64,000 nt of DNA from Pseudobutyrivibrio sp. YE44 (GCF_900104335.1 NZ_FMXT01000001.1:186001-250000), one strand, 5' to 3'. Shown: positions 37,131 through 45,900, counted from the stretch's first letter. Notes: generated by a model from the sequence alone, not told the origin. Translations and numbers: made by a program.

Positions 37131-38060
37131 ATGTCTAAAAAGTATTTTTATGGTCGGCGGCAAGCTGACCTTTTTTCATTTGTAAGATTACCCAAGCTTT
37201 TATTTTCAGAAGAAAGATACGACAAGCTTTCTGTTGAAGCCAAGGTTTTGTATGGTTTTCTTTTGGATAGGATGAGCTTATCTGCAGTAAATGGATGGTT
37301 GGATGATGAAGGTAGAGTGTTTGTTTATTACACCATTGAAGAGGTCCAGAAAGACTTCAAATGCGGTAATAAAAAAGCCTGCAGTTTTCTTCAGGAGCTT
37401 GAGGATTTCGAGCTTATTGAAAAAAGGAGACAGGGTTTAAATAAGCCAAATCTCATCTATGTATTGGACTTTTCAGAGGAAGTGTCGAGTGGACACTTCC
37501 GGAAATGTCCAAATGACACTTCTGGAAATGTCGTAAGGAAAATTCAAGAAATGTCAGGTGAACACACTAATAATACTAAGTTTAATAAAACTGATATTAG
37601 TAATACTGAGTCTAGTCTAGTCTTGTCTAGAAGTGAAGGTTTGAAAGATGAAGGAAGACAGGACGGGACAGGACTTGATAACACCTATTCTGCAATTAGA
37701 AGTTATGTTGCAAATCAGATTTCCCTTGATGCATTGAAAGTAGATTATCCAGATAACCCCCTTGTAGATGATCTATATGAGTTGATTGTTGATGTTGTCA
37801 GCTCTAACAGGAAAGACATAGTAATCATTGGAGAAACGAAGCCTATGAGTGTAGTGAAATCACAGTTTATGAAGCTAAACATGTTCAATATTGCTTTTGT
37901 TTTAGATAGGCTGGAGGATTCTAAGCCTGATATAAAAAACATTAAACAGTATTTGTTAGCAGCTTTGTATAATTCAATCTTTACGACTGATTCTTACAAC
38001 ACCACCAGGTGCAATCATAACATGTATAAAGCATATGAAGGAGGATTTAAAAATGAGTAA
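37131..38060 (+). CDS. repA: Replication initiator protein A (RepA_N family)
   Basis: A 309-residue protein. The N-terminal RepA_N domain begins YFYGRRQADLFSFVRLPKLL and includes SVEAKVLYGFLLDRMSLSAV and YTIEEVQKDFKCGNKKACSF, a winged-helix arrangement. A polar linker (about 130-185) and a C-terminal helical domain follow. RepA_N proteins initiate replication of Firmicutes plasmids and of ICE circles after excision. The last bases overlap the parA start by eight, so repA-parA-parB form one replication/partition operon. Confidence 0.88.
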   Translation: MSKKYFYGRRQADLFSFVRLPKLLFSEERYDKLSVEAKVLYGFLLDRMSLSAVNGWLDDEGRVFVYYTIEEVQKDFKCGNKKACSFLQELEDFELIEKRRQGLNKPNLIYVLDFSEEVSSGHFRKCPNDTSGNVVRKIQEMSGEHTNNTKFNKTDISNTESSLVLSRSEGLKDEGRQDGTGLDNTYSAIRSYVANQISLDALKVDYPDNPLVDDLYELIVDVVSSNRKDIVIIGETKPMSVVKSQFMKLNMFNIAFVLDRLEDSKPDIKNIKQYLLAALYNSIFTTDSYNTTRCNHNMYKAYEGGFKNE

Positions 38061-38871
38061 ACCTGTTGTAATGGCATTAGTTAATCAGAAAGGAGGAACC
38101 GGCAAAACCCAAAGTACAGAAAACCTTGGGATTGGGTTGGCTAACGAGGGAAAGAAGGTTCTTCTTGTTGATTTGGACCCACAGGGTTCACTTACCATCA
38201 GCCTTGGGTATCCAAGAACTGATGAGATACCGGTGACAGTCAAGGATATAATGGCAAAGGTTCTTAACGAAGAGCGGATAGCAGAAGGTGAAGGTATTCT
38301 TCACCACAAGGAAGGTGTTGATTTGCTTCCGGCAAACATTGAACTTTCTGGAATGGAGCTATCGCTTGTTAACTATATGAGTCGTGAGCGAGTTTTGAAG
38401 GAATACATTGATTCCGTAAAAACGAATTATGATTACGTGTTAATTGACTGTATGCCTTCACTTGGAATGCTTACCGTAAATGCGTTAGCAGCCGCAGATC
38501 AGCTTGTTATTCCAGTTCAGGCTCAGTATTTATCAGCTAAGGGCTTAGAACAGCTTTTACAGACTGTAAACAAGGTAAGACGCCAGATTAATCCAAAGCT
38601 AAAGATTAATGGAATTCTCCTTACAATGGTGGATAACAGAACAAACTACGCTAAGGACATAAGCAGTCTTATTCGTGAGACTTATGGTAGCAAGTTAAAG
38701 GTATATAAGACAGAGATTCCACATTCTGTAAGAGCAGCTGAAATCTCAGCTGAAGGAAAGAGTATTTTTGCTCATGACCCAAAAGGAAAGGTAGCTGAGG
38801 CATATAAGAATTTGACTAAGGAGGTATTGAAGAATGAAGAGAGAAAACATTCAATTGAGCAGTTACGATGA
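38053..38871 (+). CDS. parA: ParA-family partition ATPase
   Basis: Start chosen at ATG 38053, preceded by AAGGAGG within repA; an in-frame ATG at 38035 is less likely. 272 residues. The deviant Walker A is VNQKGGTGKTQSTENLGIGL (about residues 11-30), and other ATPase motifs are VLLVDLDPQGSLTISLG and YVLIDCMPSLGMLTVNAL. It would segregate or stabilise the element together with ParB. The gene overlaps both neighbours. Confidence 0.93.
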   Translation: MSKPVVMALVNQKGGTGKTQSTENLGIGLANEGKKVLLVDLDPQGSLTISLGYPRTDEIPVTVKDIMAKVLNEERIAEGEGILHHKEGVDLLPANIELSGMELSLVNYMSRERVLKEYIDSVKTNYDYVLIDCMPSLGMLTVNALAAADQLVIPVQAQYLSAKGLEQLLQTVNKVRRQINPKLKINGILLTMVDNRTNYAKDISSLIRETYGSKLKVYKTEIPHSVRAAEISAEGKSIFAHDPKGKVAEAYKNLTKEVLKNEERKHSIEQLR

Positions 38872-39757
38872 TATTTTTGGAGGGAATGATTCAGAAGTAT
38901 CAGGTACTCCAAATGGTGACGTAGTTGTTCAGATACCCCTTGGAGAACTCCATGCATTTGAAGGACATCCTTTTAAGGTTAAGGATGATGAAGATATGGA
39001 AAAGACTGTAGAGTCAATCCAGGAGTTTGGAGTGCTACAGCCTGCAATTGTAAGACCTGATGGAGATGGTTACGAAATTCTTTCAGGTCATAGAAGACAT
39101 CATGCTTGTGAAATCGCAGGGCTAGAAACTATTCCTTGTATAGTTAGAGATTTGGATGATGATGCCGCTACAATTTTAATGGTCGATTCGAATCTTCAAA
39201 GAGAAGAGATTCTACCTAGTGAAAGAGCCTGGGCGTTTAAGATGAAGTTGGATGCAATGAAACACCAAGGTGAAAGGGCAGATTTAACTTCGTCCCAAGT
39301 TGGGACAAAGTTAAGAAGTGATCAGCTTATGGCTGAGGAGACTGGTGTTAGTAGAAATCAGATAGCTAGATATATTCGTCTGACAAACCTTAAGCCAGAG
39401 CTTCTTGAAATGGTTGATGACAAACGTATTGCATTTAATCCAGCTGTAGAGCTTTCATTCTTAAATGAAACTCAGCAGCAGGATTTACTTGATGCAATGG
39501 ACTATGCACAGGCTACTCCATCATTATCCCAGGCACAGCGAATTAAAAAGCTTGCTCAGGAGAATAAGATTACAGCTGAGGGAATGGGAATTATTTTATC
39601 TGAGGAAAAGAAACAGGATCTCGATAGAGTGACTTTAAAGCATGATACTTTAAAGAAATACTTTCCAAAGAGCTACACTCCAAAGATGATGGAAGACCAG
39701 ATAATTAAGCTGCTACAACAGTGGCAGAAGAAACGTGACAGAGATATGAGTTTATAG
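38834..39757 (+). CDS. parB: ParB-family partition protein
   Basis: A 307-residue protein. The N-terminal ParB/Srx domain has LSGHRRHHACEIAGLETIPC (about residues 75-95) with the CTP-binding GHRR box, and SNLQREEILPSERAWAFKMK follows. The helix-turn-helix VSRNQIARYIRLTNLKPELL (about 167) binds parS-like sites. It begins 38 bases inside parA with TAAGGAGG upstream. No parS site was identified by eye. The IS110-type element lies directly downstream. Confidence 0.92.
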   Translation: MKRENIQLSSYDDIFGGNDSEVSGTPNGDVVVQIPLGELHAFEGHPFKVKDDEDMEKTVESIQEFGVLQPAIVRPDGDGYEILSGHRRHHACEIAGLETIPCIVRDLDDDAATILMVDSNLQREEILPSERAWAFKMKLDAMKHQGERADLTSSQVGTKLRSDQLMAEETGVSRNQIARYIRLTNLKPELLEMVDDKRIAFNPAVELSFLNETQQQDLLDAMDYAQATPSLSQAQRIKKLAQENKITAEGMGIILSEEKKQDLDRVTLKHDTLKKYFPKSYTPKMMEDQIIKLLQQWQKKRDRDMSL

Positions 39758-39801
39758 GAGCATTCCTGTTAGGTAACAAATAACGGGTTTGTAAAAAATG
39801 A

Positions 39802-39868
39802 GTGTCTTCCATAGAATAATGATTGTTAACTTGCCGGTTAATAAAAATCATTATCCAAGGAGAGACAC
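39802..39868 (+). promoter_or_regulatory. Hairpin that buries the transposase ribosome site
   Basis: GTGTCTTCC and AATAATGATT on the left pair with AATCATTAT and GGAGAGACAC on the right, with an inner TTAAC/GTTAA stem. The AAGGAGA site of the transposase lies in the right arm, so translation should be low when the region is read from outside the insertion sequence. Confidence 0.6.
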
Positions 39869-39874
39869 CCACAA

Positions 39875-41152
39875 ATGAATTGTAAGCAGAATGAGAGAAT
39901 CAATCAAGTAAAAGAATCAACTTTGGTAGTTGGAATTGACATTGGAAGTACTACACAGTATGCCAGAGCATTTGACTGGCGAGGCATCGAGCTTGGTAAA
40001 GTCTTTAAATTTAGCAACAGCAGAGAAGGTTTTGACTCCTTCAAACGTTGGATGCAGTGGTTACAGGACAAATATAAGAAGTCAGATGTAATTGTAGGAA
40101 TTGAGCCAACTGGTCATTACTGGTTTGACCTTGGCGCTTATCTTGAGGATGGAGGCATCCTACTGGTTATGGTTAACCCTTATGCGGTAAAGCAGACCAA
40201 GGAACTAGATGATAACAGCCAAAGTAAGAATGATTGTAAGGACCCAAAGGTAATAGCGAAGCTAGTTATTGAGGGACGCTATTCTGCACCATATACGCCA
40301 GACGGTGTGTATGCAGATTTAAGAGTGTTGACAAACAATCGAAAGCGAATAATTAGGGAACTTACCCAGATCAAGAATCGCTTTGCAAGATGGTTTGCGA
40401 TATATTTTCCTGAATTCAGAGATGTATTCAAGGATTATGAAAAAGAAGGTAGCATGATTGTTTTGAGAAACGCATGCACCCCTGAGGCAATAGTAAAGCT
40501 TGGTCCTGATGGAATTAACCAGCTTTGGAGAAATGCAAAGTTAAGAGCTGTAGGATTAAAACGAGCAACGACTCTGTGTGAGACAGCAAAACGAAGCATT
40601 GGACTAAAGAAGGGAATGACAGCAGCTGAGTTTGAAATGAAAATGTTGCTTCAGGATTATGATTACAAGATGGCGCAGCTTGAAATTATCATGGAAGAGA
40701 TTGAAAGCTTGTGTAAAAAGATACCTGAAAGCGAGCAACTGCTTGCCATTAAAGGTATAGGTTTAATCACTGTTGCTGGATTTTTGGCAGAGGTTGGTGA
40801 TGTAAGACGTTTTGAATCACCAAGACAGATACAGAAGTTAGCAGGATTATCATTAAGAGAAAACAGTTCTGGGAAGCATAAGGGTCAAACGACCATAAGT
40901 AAACGAGGTCGAAGTAAGCTACGAGCTGTGCTGTTTAATGCGGCAATCCCTCTAATAGCAACTAATCCAGAATTTAGAGCTTTGCATGATTATTATACTA
41001 ACAGAGCTAATAATCCACTAAAAAAGAAGCAGTCAGTGATTGCTATCAGCTGTAAGCTGATAAGAGTTTTCTTCGCAATACTAACCAAAGGAGTATCTTA
41101 TGATCCGAATAAAATGATGTCGGATATTCATAGACAACCATTAGTAGCGTAA
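39875..41152 (+). CDS. IS110-family DEDD transposase (IS1111-like)
   Basis: A 425-residue recombinase. The N-terminal RuvC-like domain has VVGIDIGSTTQYARAFDW (first Asp at residue 22), VIVGIEPTGHYWFDLGAYL (Glu about 84) and QSKNDCKDPKVIAKLV (acidic residues about 120-125). The C-terminal Transposase_20 domain has IKGIGLITVAGFLAEVGDVR, then KLAGLSLRENSSGKHKGQ with the serine nucleophile region, and SKRGRSKLRAVLFNAA. Recent work shows that such enzymes use a structured bridge or seek RNA from the flanking noncoding part. The gene is intact. Confidence 0.93.
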   Translation: MNCKQNERINQVKESTLVVGIDIGSTTQYARAFDWRGIELGKVFKFSNSREGFDSFKRWMQWLQDKYKKSDVIVGIEPTGHYWFDLGAYLEDGGILLVMVNPYAVKQTKELDDNSQSKNDCKDPKVIAKLVIEGRYSAPYTPDGVYADLRVLTNNRKRIIRELTQIKNRFARWFAIYFPEFRDVFKDYEKEGSMIVLRNACTPEAIVKLGPDGINQLWRNAKLRAVGLKRATTLCETAKRSIGLKKGMTAAEFEMKMLLQDYDYKMAQLEIIMEEIESLCKKIPESEQLLAIKGIGLITVAGFLAEVGDVRRFESPRQIQKLAGLSLRENSSGKHKGQTTISKRGRSKLRAVLFNAAIPLIATNPEFRALHDYYTNRANNPLKKKQSVIAISCKLIRVFFAILTKGVSYDPNKMMSDIHRQPLVA

Positions 41153-41515
41153 GAAAAACTGTAAATTTCAGGTAGACGTCCACCGAAAGGTGCTGGAACG
41201 AGCAGATACTTTTACTTTAACAAAACATAGAGAGCCGAAGTCAGATTTTTACCCATTAGAGTAATGACTCAGTTTAGGAGCATAATGACGCCCCTTTATG
41301 GATAAGCAGAACGAAGGAATTAAGGACCCTGGAATCAGGTGATCCCGTATGATATGGGAGGTTAGGCTGCCGTAAGGACTTGGGGATAAGAAGGGCCAAT
41401 CATAGCAAAATAAGACGACGTCTTATTAAGTGCACCCCAAATACCTGTATATCCGTTGTTTTGGCCATGGGGAATGGCATGGACTTAGATAGCTTCATCT
41501 ATGTGATTATGAAAA
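41153..41515 (+). ncRNA. Putative bridge/seek RNA region of the IS110-type element
   Basis: A 360-base noncoding stretch after the transposase, with no convincing reading frame, several self-complementary segments and G-rich loops (for example around 41330-41400 and 41440-41490). IS1111-type elements carry their guide RNA downstream of the transposase, and the 5' gap here is only about 118 bases, so the 3' region is the better candidate. The boundaries and fold are not established. Confidence 0.5.
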
Positions 41516-41573
41516 AGTGAGAAAAAGTGAGTTAACAAGAGAAAAACAAAGATTAATATGGGAGGAAAACACT

Positions 41574-41729
41574 ATGAGTTCTTATGAAGTAAGTCCTAGT
41601 TTTGATGATATTGAAGATCAGGATAAAAAGGAGAAAGCTAAAAGGCTGGTTGCGTACCAGTCTTTAATCTCCAAAGCAACAGAAGAAGATGATAAGAAGT
41701 CAGCTACGAGGAAAACACCTCTAATGTAG
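41574..41729 (+). CDS. 51-residue ICE protein, unknown
   Basis: Start chosen at ATG 41574 after GGAGG (41561-41565); a longer in-frame start at 41517 lies in the insertion-sequence end. The peptide starts MSSYEVSPSFDDIEDQDKKE and ends KKSATRKTPLM. It is highly charged, without membrane segments. Its 3' end forms part of a terminator. It stands before pcfB at the head of the transfer operon, possibly with its original promoter displaced by the insertion sequence. No family recognised. Confidence 0.6.
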   Translation: MSSYEVSPSFDDIEDQDKKEKAKRLVAYQSLISKATEEDDKKSATRKTPLM

Positions 41730-41740
41730 CTGATTTTTTT
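41700..41740 (+). terminator. Terminator overlapping the end of the 51-residue gene
   Basis: TCAGCTAC (41700-41707) and GTAGCTGA (41726-41733) pair, followed by seven T residues. The stop codon TAG lies in the right arm. It may act as an attenuator before the transfer genes. Confidence 0.7.
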
Positions 41741-41760
41741 ATTGGAAGGGAGGTGAGATT

Positions 41761-42240
41761 TTGCAGGAAGAAATTGAAGAAAGAACAGTCCGGCTTGCCA
41801 TTACAGGAACCAAGCTTACAGCAAGAGGATTGCTTAATGCACTTAGGCTATATCTAAGGCATAGGGCAAATAAGAAGCTAAATAACATTGATGATCATAT
41901 CCAGGGCAAGCAATCTATTGATGAACTTATTAAGCAAAACCAAGGCGTTAGCAGTATGGTTGTAGGCGATAAGGGGATCAGGCAGTTTGAAAAGATTGCT
42001 AAGAAATATGGAGTAGATTTTGCTGTAGTAAAAGACAAGTCAAAAGATACTCCAGTTTACACAGCTTTCTTTAAGGCCAGAGATACAGATGCTTTAGAAG
42101 CTGTCATGAATGACTATGGTAAGAAGATGATGAAAATCGAACAAAGACCAAGTGTCAGACAGAGGCTTAAGAAGTTAATTGAAAAAGCAAAAGCTCAGCC
42201 TAAGAAAACCAGAACAAAGAAGAAGGAGCAGGTAAGATGA
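41761..42240 (+). CDS. PcfB family (DUF3801) conjugation protein
   Basis: A 159-residue protein starting at TTG with GGGAGG upstream. LAITGTKLTARGLLNALRLY (about residues 12-31) and DKGIRQFEKIAKKYGVDFAV (about 69-88) are typical of PcfB/DUF3801, followed by a basic tail RTKKKEQVR. PcfB relatives link relaxase and coupling protein in Gram-positive transfer systems. Its stop overlaps the virD4 start by four bases. Confidence 0.85.
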   Translation: MQEEIEERTVRLAITGTKLTARGLLNALRLYLRHRANKKLNNIDDHIQGKQSIDELIKQNQGVSSMVVGDKGIRQFEKIAKKYGVDFAVVKDKSKDTPVYTAFFKARDTDALEAVMNDYGKKMMKIEQRPSVRQRLKKLIEKAKAQPKKTRTKKKEQVR

Positions 42241-43982
42241 CAAAACAGCAGAAGCGTATGATTCTGCTAAATGTTCCTTACGTGTTGCTGGGACTCTTTG
42301 CTACAAATCTAGGTGAAGCCTGGAGAATTGCGGAAGGGGCAAATGTATCGGAAAAGATGGATGGATTATTCCAGTCGATTCCGATAGCTCTTTCCAATTT
42401 TATGCCAAGCTTAAATCCCTTTGATTTGATGTTCGGTATTGTTATTGGTGTTGTGATGAAGGTTGTAGTTTATGTTAAGGGTAAAAATGCTAAGAAGTAT
42501 CGTCATGGTGCAGAGTATGGAACAGCACGATGGGGGACATCGCAGGACATAGAGCCTTTTATGGCACCAAAATTTGAGGATAATATTATTCTCACTGAAA
42601 CTGAGCGATTGATGATGAGCAATCGCCCTAAACTTCCTAAATATGCAAGAAATAAGAATGTTCTTGTGACAGGTGGATCTGGTTCAGGTAAGACCAGATT
42701 CTTTTTGATTCCAAACCTTTTACAGATGCATTCAAGTTATGTAGTCACTGATCCAAAAGGAGATGTGGTAGTAAAAACTGGAAAGACTCTTTTTAAACAT
42801 GGCTACAGGTTAAAGATTTTTAATACCATCAATTTTGCTAAAAGCATGCACTACAATCCCTTTGAGTATATTCACTCAGAAAAGGATATTTTAAAGCTGG
42901 TAAATGCTCTTATTACAAACACAAAAGGTGATGGAAAGGAAGGCGATGCCTTCTGGACAAAAGCTGAAACTCTTCTTTATACAGCACTCATTGGATACAT
43001 TCATTATGAGGCTCCTGAGGAAGAGCAAAATTTCAGTACACTTTTAGATTTTCTTAATGCTTGTGAGGTCCGAGAAGATGATGAGGATTATGAAAATCCA
43101 GTTGATATCATGTTCAAAGAACTTGAAGAAAAGAATCCAGATCACTTTGCAGTAAGACAATATGCCAAATTTAAATTGGCAGCTGGTAAAACATTGAAAA
43201 GTATTTTGATTTCATGTGGTGCAAGACTAGCTCCTTTTGATATTAAGGAACTTAGAGACATTACAGAATATGATGAGCTGGAGCTTGATACTCTTGGAGA
43301 TAAGAAGACAGCATTGTTCCTTATCATGAGTGATACAGATGCTACATTCAACTTCTTAATCTCTTTGATTTACACTCAGCTTTTTAATTTGCTATGTGAA
43401 AAAGCTGATGATGTTTATGGTGGAAGACTTCCAGTTCATGTACGCTGCCTTATTGATGAGACAGCAAACATTGGTCAGATTCCTAATTTGGAAAAGCTAG
43501 TAGCTACAATACGAAGCCGTGAGATTAGTGCATGTCTATTCCTACAGGCTAAATCACAGCTGAAAGCCATCTACAAAGATCATTGTGACACAATCATAGG
43601 TAATATGGATTCACAACTGTTTTTAGGTGGTTCTGAGCCTTCTACATTGAAAGACTTAAGCCAGGCATTAGGTAAAGAAACTATTGATATGTACAACACA
43701 GGAGAAAGCCGAGGAAACAATCCATCGTTTTCTACTAACTATCAAAAGACAGGTAAAGAACTTATGACTATTGATGAACTGGCTGTTATGGATGGTGATA
43801 AATGTATCTTGCAGCTTAGAGGCGTAAGACCATTTTTGTCGGACAAATATGATGTTACTAAGCATCCATTTTATCAAGAGACTGGAGAGTATGATGATAG
43901 AAATAAGTTGGATATTGAGATGTTTCTTAAGCAAGGAATGAAGTTTAAAAAGGGAGAGCTCTTTGATGTGTTGAAAATTTAA
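42237..43982 (+). CDS. VirD4/TraG-type coupling protein
   Basis: A 581-residue ATPase. Two N-terminal membrane segments (residues about 8-25 and 60-82) precede Walker A VTGGSGSGKTRFFLIPN (about 143-160) and SYVVTDPKGDVVVKTG. Walker B and later motifs include VRCLIDETANIGQIPNLEKL (about 400) and TIIGNMDSQLFLGGSEPSTL. It delivers the relaxase-DNA complex to the mating channel. A hairpin lies just after its stop. Confidence 0.94.
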   Translation: MTKQQKRMILLNVPYVLLGLFATNLGEAWRIAEGANVSEKMDGLFQSIPIALSNFMPSLNPFDLMFGIVIGVVMKVVVYVKGKNAKKYRHGAEYGTARWGTSQDIEPFMAPKFEDNIILTETERLMMSNRPKLPKYARNKNVLVTGGSGSGKTRFFLIPNLLQMHSSYVVTDPKGDVVVKTGKTLFKHGYRLKIFNTINFAKSMHYNPFEYIHSEKDILKLVNALITNTKGDGKEGDAFWTKAETLLYTALIGYIHYEAPEEEQNFSTLLDFLNACEVREDDEDYENPVDIMFKELEEKNPDHFAVRQYAKFKLAAGKTLKSILISCGARLAPFDIKELRDITEYDELELDTLGDKKTALFLIMSDTDATFNFLISLIYTQLFNLLCEKADDVYGGRLPVHVRCLIDETANIGQIPNLEKLVATIRSREISACLFLQAKSQLKAIYKDHCDTIIGNMDSQLFLGGSEPSTLKDLSQALGKETIDMYNTGESRGNNPSFSTNYQKTGKELMTIDELAVMDGDKCILQLRGVRPFLSDKYDVTKHPFYQETGEYDDRNKLDIEMFLKQGMKFKKGELFDVLKI

Positions 43983-43989
43983 AAAATAT

Positions 43990-44028
43990 CACCTTTTCTA
44001 TTGAGGTAGTTATATAATAGAAAAGGTG
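43990..44028 (+). terminator. Hairpin after virD4
   Basis: ACCTTTTCTA (43991-44000) pairs with TAGAAAAGGT (44018-44027). No T tract follows, so it is more likely a processing or attenuation site at the junction with the inserted cargo genes. Confidence 0.5.
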
Positions 44029-44058
44029 ATAAATGAATTGCGTAGGTTTGGAGGTTTT

Positions 44059-44484
44059 ATGGGATTATCAAGAGACAAAATCATTAGCTACATCTCCGAT
44101 GGAGCTATTGAATTAAGAAATGGAATTAGAGATAGATATGATGCAGATATGGAAGATGCTTATTATGAAGGACTTGAGGAGGGAATCAGTAAAACATTAT
44201 CTGCATTATATGAAGCGGATGTAAAAGATGATGAAATAATTAGAGTGATGAATAAGATTTGGGCAATTCCCGAGCAAGATGTGGAGAAAATGTTATTAAA
44301 AGAAAAAATACATGCAACAACCTCAGCATTGAGGCGTTATTTAAGAAGAAATGGTAAGACTGAGGAAGATATTCGTTCTTTTATGTCAGAGTATAGCGTT
44401 ATGAATAAAATAAGAACTGACAGTAATTTATGGAAATTAAGAAAACAACCTGAAAAACTGATAAAGGCATTAAAAGATAATTGA
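44059..44484 (+). CDS. Unknown 141-residue helical protein in the transfer operon
   Basis: Start taken as ATG 44059 after GGAGG at 44050-44054; a GTG at 44026 in the same frame lies inside the hairpin. The protein is charged and mostly helical, with MGLSRDKIISYISDGAIELR at the N-terminus, an internal acidic stretch, and a basic RRYLRRNGKTEEDIRSFMSE segment. No family is recognised. It lies with the EVE-HNH gene between virD4 and the pilin-like gene, a place normally without cargo, so it may be a partner, an inhibitor or an independent passenger. Confidence 0.6.
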   Translation: MGLSRDKIISYISDGAIELRNGIRDRYDADMEDAYYEGLEEGISKTLSALYEADVKDDEIIRVMNKIWAIPEQDVEKMLLKEKIHATTSALRRYLRRNGKTEEDIRSFMSEYSVMNKIRTDSNLWKLRKQPEKLIKALKDN

Positions 44485-44518
44485 TTAAATAATCATTTAT
44501 AAGTGAGGAGTATTAATA

Positions 44519-45373
44519 ATGAAATGGTTACGTGTTGCAAATATTGAGAAATATGATGTTGTTGGTGCTTTTAATGAGTTTGACTCATTGTATTGGAAAA
44601 AATCAAATTTTTCTATAAAAGTTGGAGATATAGTTTATCTATATGTTGGTAGACCAATATCAAAAGTAATGTATAAAACATTATGCACTAAAGACAACTG
44701 TAAGAGTTCTGAGCCTGAAGGTCAAAAAGATATAAAATATTGGTTAGAGAATAATTCGTCTGGTGAGTATGACTGCGTAGAATTAAAACTTTTACAAAAA
44801 TATGATGGTGAAGGATTATCTTTAAATGATCTGCAGCAAAGAAGTTTAATAAATGGAAACATTCAGGGTGCTTTTAAAGAACAGAATTATGAAGAGTTAT
44901 TTGAATACATAACAGATAAATTTGATTCTGCAGCTATAAATGTGGACCAATTAATTGAGGAGTATGAGATTGGTACCGATGAATTTAAAAGTGGTTATGA
45001 AAAAGAGTTATTAATCAAGGCGAGGGTCAATCAAGGCTATTTTCGCGATTTATTAAAATCAAAGTACAAACAATGTTGTTTGTGTGGGGTAGATGATAGC
45101 GGTTTATTAATTGCTAGTCATATAAAGCCTTGGAGTGTAAGTGATAAAAATGAGAAGGTGGATATAAACAACGGACTTTTGTTATGTCCAAATCATGATA
45201 AATTATTTGATGGCGGTTATATTTCATTTGATGAATTTGGCAATATTCTTGTATCAAAAAAATTAAGTGAACGTAATAAGATGTTTATGAATATAAATAG
45301 AGATATGAGAGTTGATATAAATAATCAAAATAGAGACTATTTTGAATATCATAGAAAGCATATTTTTAAATAA
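44519..45373 (+). CDS. EVE-like domain fused to HNH endonuclease
   Basis: A 284-residue protein. The N-terminal part (WLRVANIEKYDVVGAF and KVGDIVYLYVGRPISKVMYK, residues about 3-65) resembles the EVE/PUA fold that reads modified bases. The C-terminal HNH domain is complete: QCCLCGVDDSGLLIASHIKP (about 182-201), NNGLLLCPNHDKLFDGGYIS (about 214-233). EVE-HNH fusions are modification-dependent restriction enzymes that cut foreign methylated DNA. The HNH call is secure; the EVE call is by pattern only. It sits in the conjugation operon as cargo. Confidence 0.75.
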   Translation: MKWLRVANIEKYDVVGAFNEFDSLYWKKSNFSIKVGDIVYLYVGRPISKVMYKTLCTKDNCKSSEPEGQKDIKYWLENNSSGEYDCVELKLLQKYDGEGLSLNDLQQRSLINGNIQGAFKEQNYEELFEYITDKFDSAAINVDQLIEEYEIGTDEFKSGYEKELLIKARVNQGYFRDLLKSKYKQCCLCGVDDSGLLIASHIKPWSVSDKNEKVDINNGLLLCPNHDKLFDGGYISFDEFGNILVSKKLSERNKMFMNINRDMRVDINNQNRDYFEYHRKHIFK

Positions 45374-45600
45374 CTAAAAGTGTACATAGGCCAGAACTCT
45401 GGGGACGCCCAGAAGCTTCTGGTCTATTATTATGCCCAAAATCAGGCGCAGGTTTAAGGCATGAGAAGAAACTATAAACTATATTTTTTAAGAAAGGAAA
45501 ATTCGGAAGCTCGCTGCTTCCGAATGAAGGTACGAGGATGATGGTGAGATTCCGGATGAAGGAAAGAGAATGATGGTGAGGTTCCGAACCAGGTATCAAA
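45374..45600 (+). other. Leader region of the pilin-like gene with tandem repeat and hairpins
   Basis: No gene is seen. CCAGAA/TTCTGG segments at about 45392-45424 form a hairpin. TTCGGAAGC/GCTTCCGAA (45502-45524) is a perfect nine-pair stem with a five-base loop. Two 32-base tandem units follow (45521-45552, 45553-45584), each with ATGATGGTGAG and TTCCG. The ribosome site before 45601 is weak. It may be a regulatory leader or a transfer-related site. Confidence 0.6.
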
Positions 45601-45813
45601 ATGGCATATTTTAATTCAGGTGTACAGGTAATGCAGACATTAGTAACAGCAATTGGAGCAGGCTTAGGAGTATGGGGAGCTATAAACCTTCTTGAAGGTT
45701 ATGGTAATGATAACCCAGGTGCTAAGTCACAGGGCATGAAGCAGTTCATGGCTGGCGGTGGTGTTATTCTTATTGGTATTAAGATGATTCCACTTCTCTC
45801 AGGTTTGTTCTAA
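45601..45813 (+). CDS. Maff2-family small membrane protein (pilin-like)
   Basis: A 70-residue protein, MAYFNSGVQVMQTLVTAIGA then a membrane helix, a polar loop EGYGNDNPGAKSQGMKQF and a second helix (about 50-68). This is the Maff2 family found in Tn1549-like elements, probably a VirB2-like subunit. Its position just before the VirB6-like gene agrees. Confidence 0.87.
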   Translation: MAYFNSGVQVMQTLVTAIGAGLGVWGAINLLEGYGNDNPGAKSQGMKQFMAGGGVILIGIKMIPLLSGLF

Positions 45814-45900
45814 GAGGTGTTTCTAAAAACTGAATACTGAAACTGAAATTGGGCTGGGGCAATTGCTTCCAGCCTTTGTTTTTGTAAAGGAGACTACTTT

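Larger units (their letters stand above)
39802..41510 (+). mobile_element. IS110/IS1111-type insertion sequence (ends approximate)
   Basis: It consists of a transposase of the DEDD type with a short 5' region and a long 3' noncoding region that probably encodes the guide RNA. It separates parB from the transfer operon. The exact ends cannot be fixed by eye, because this family makes no target duplication and has weak or subterminal inverted repeats. Confidence 0.6.

Noticed and set aside
45521-45584. CRISPR-like array
   Set aside because: Only two adjacent units with no spacers; it is a simple tandem duplication. No CRISPR array or cas gene was seen anywhere in the window.
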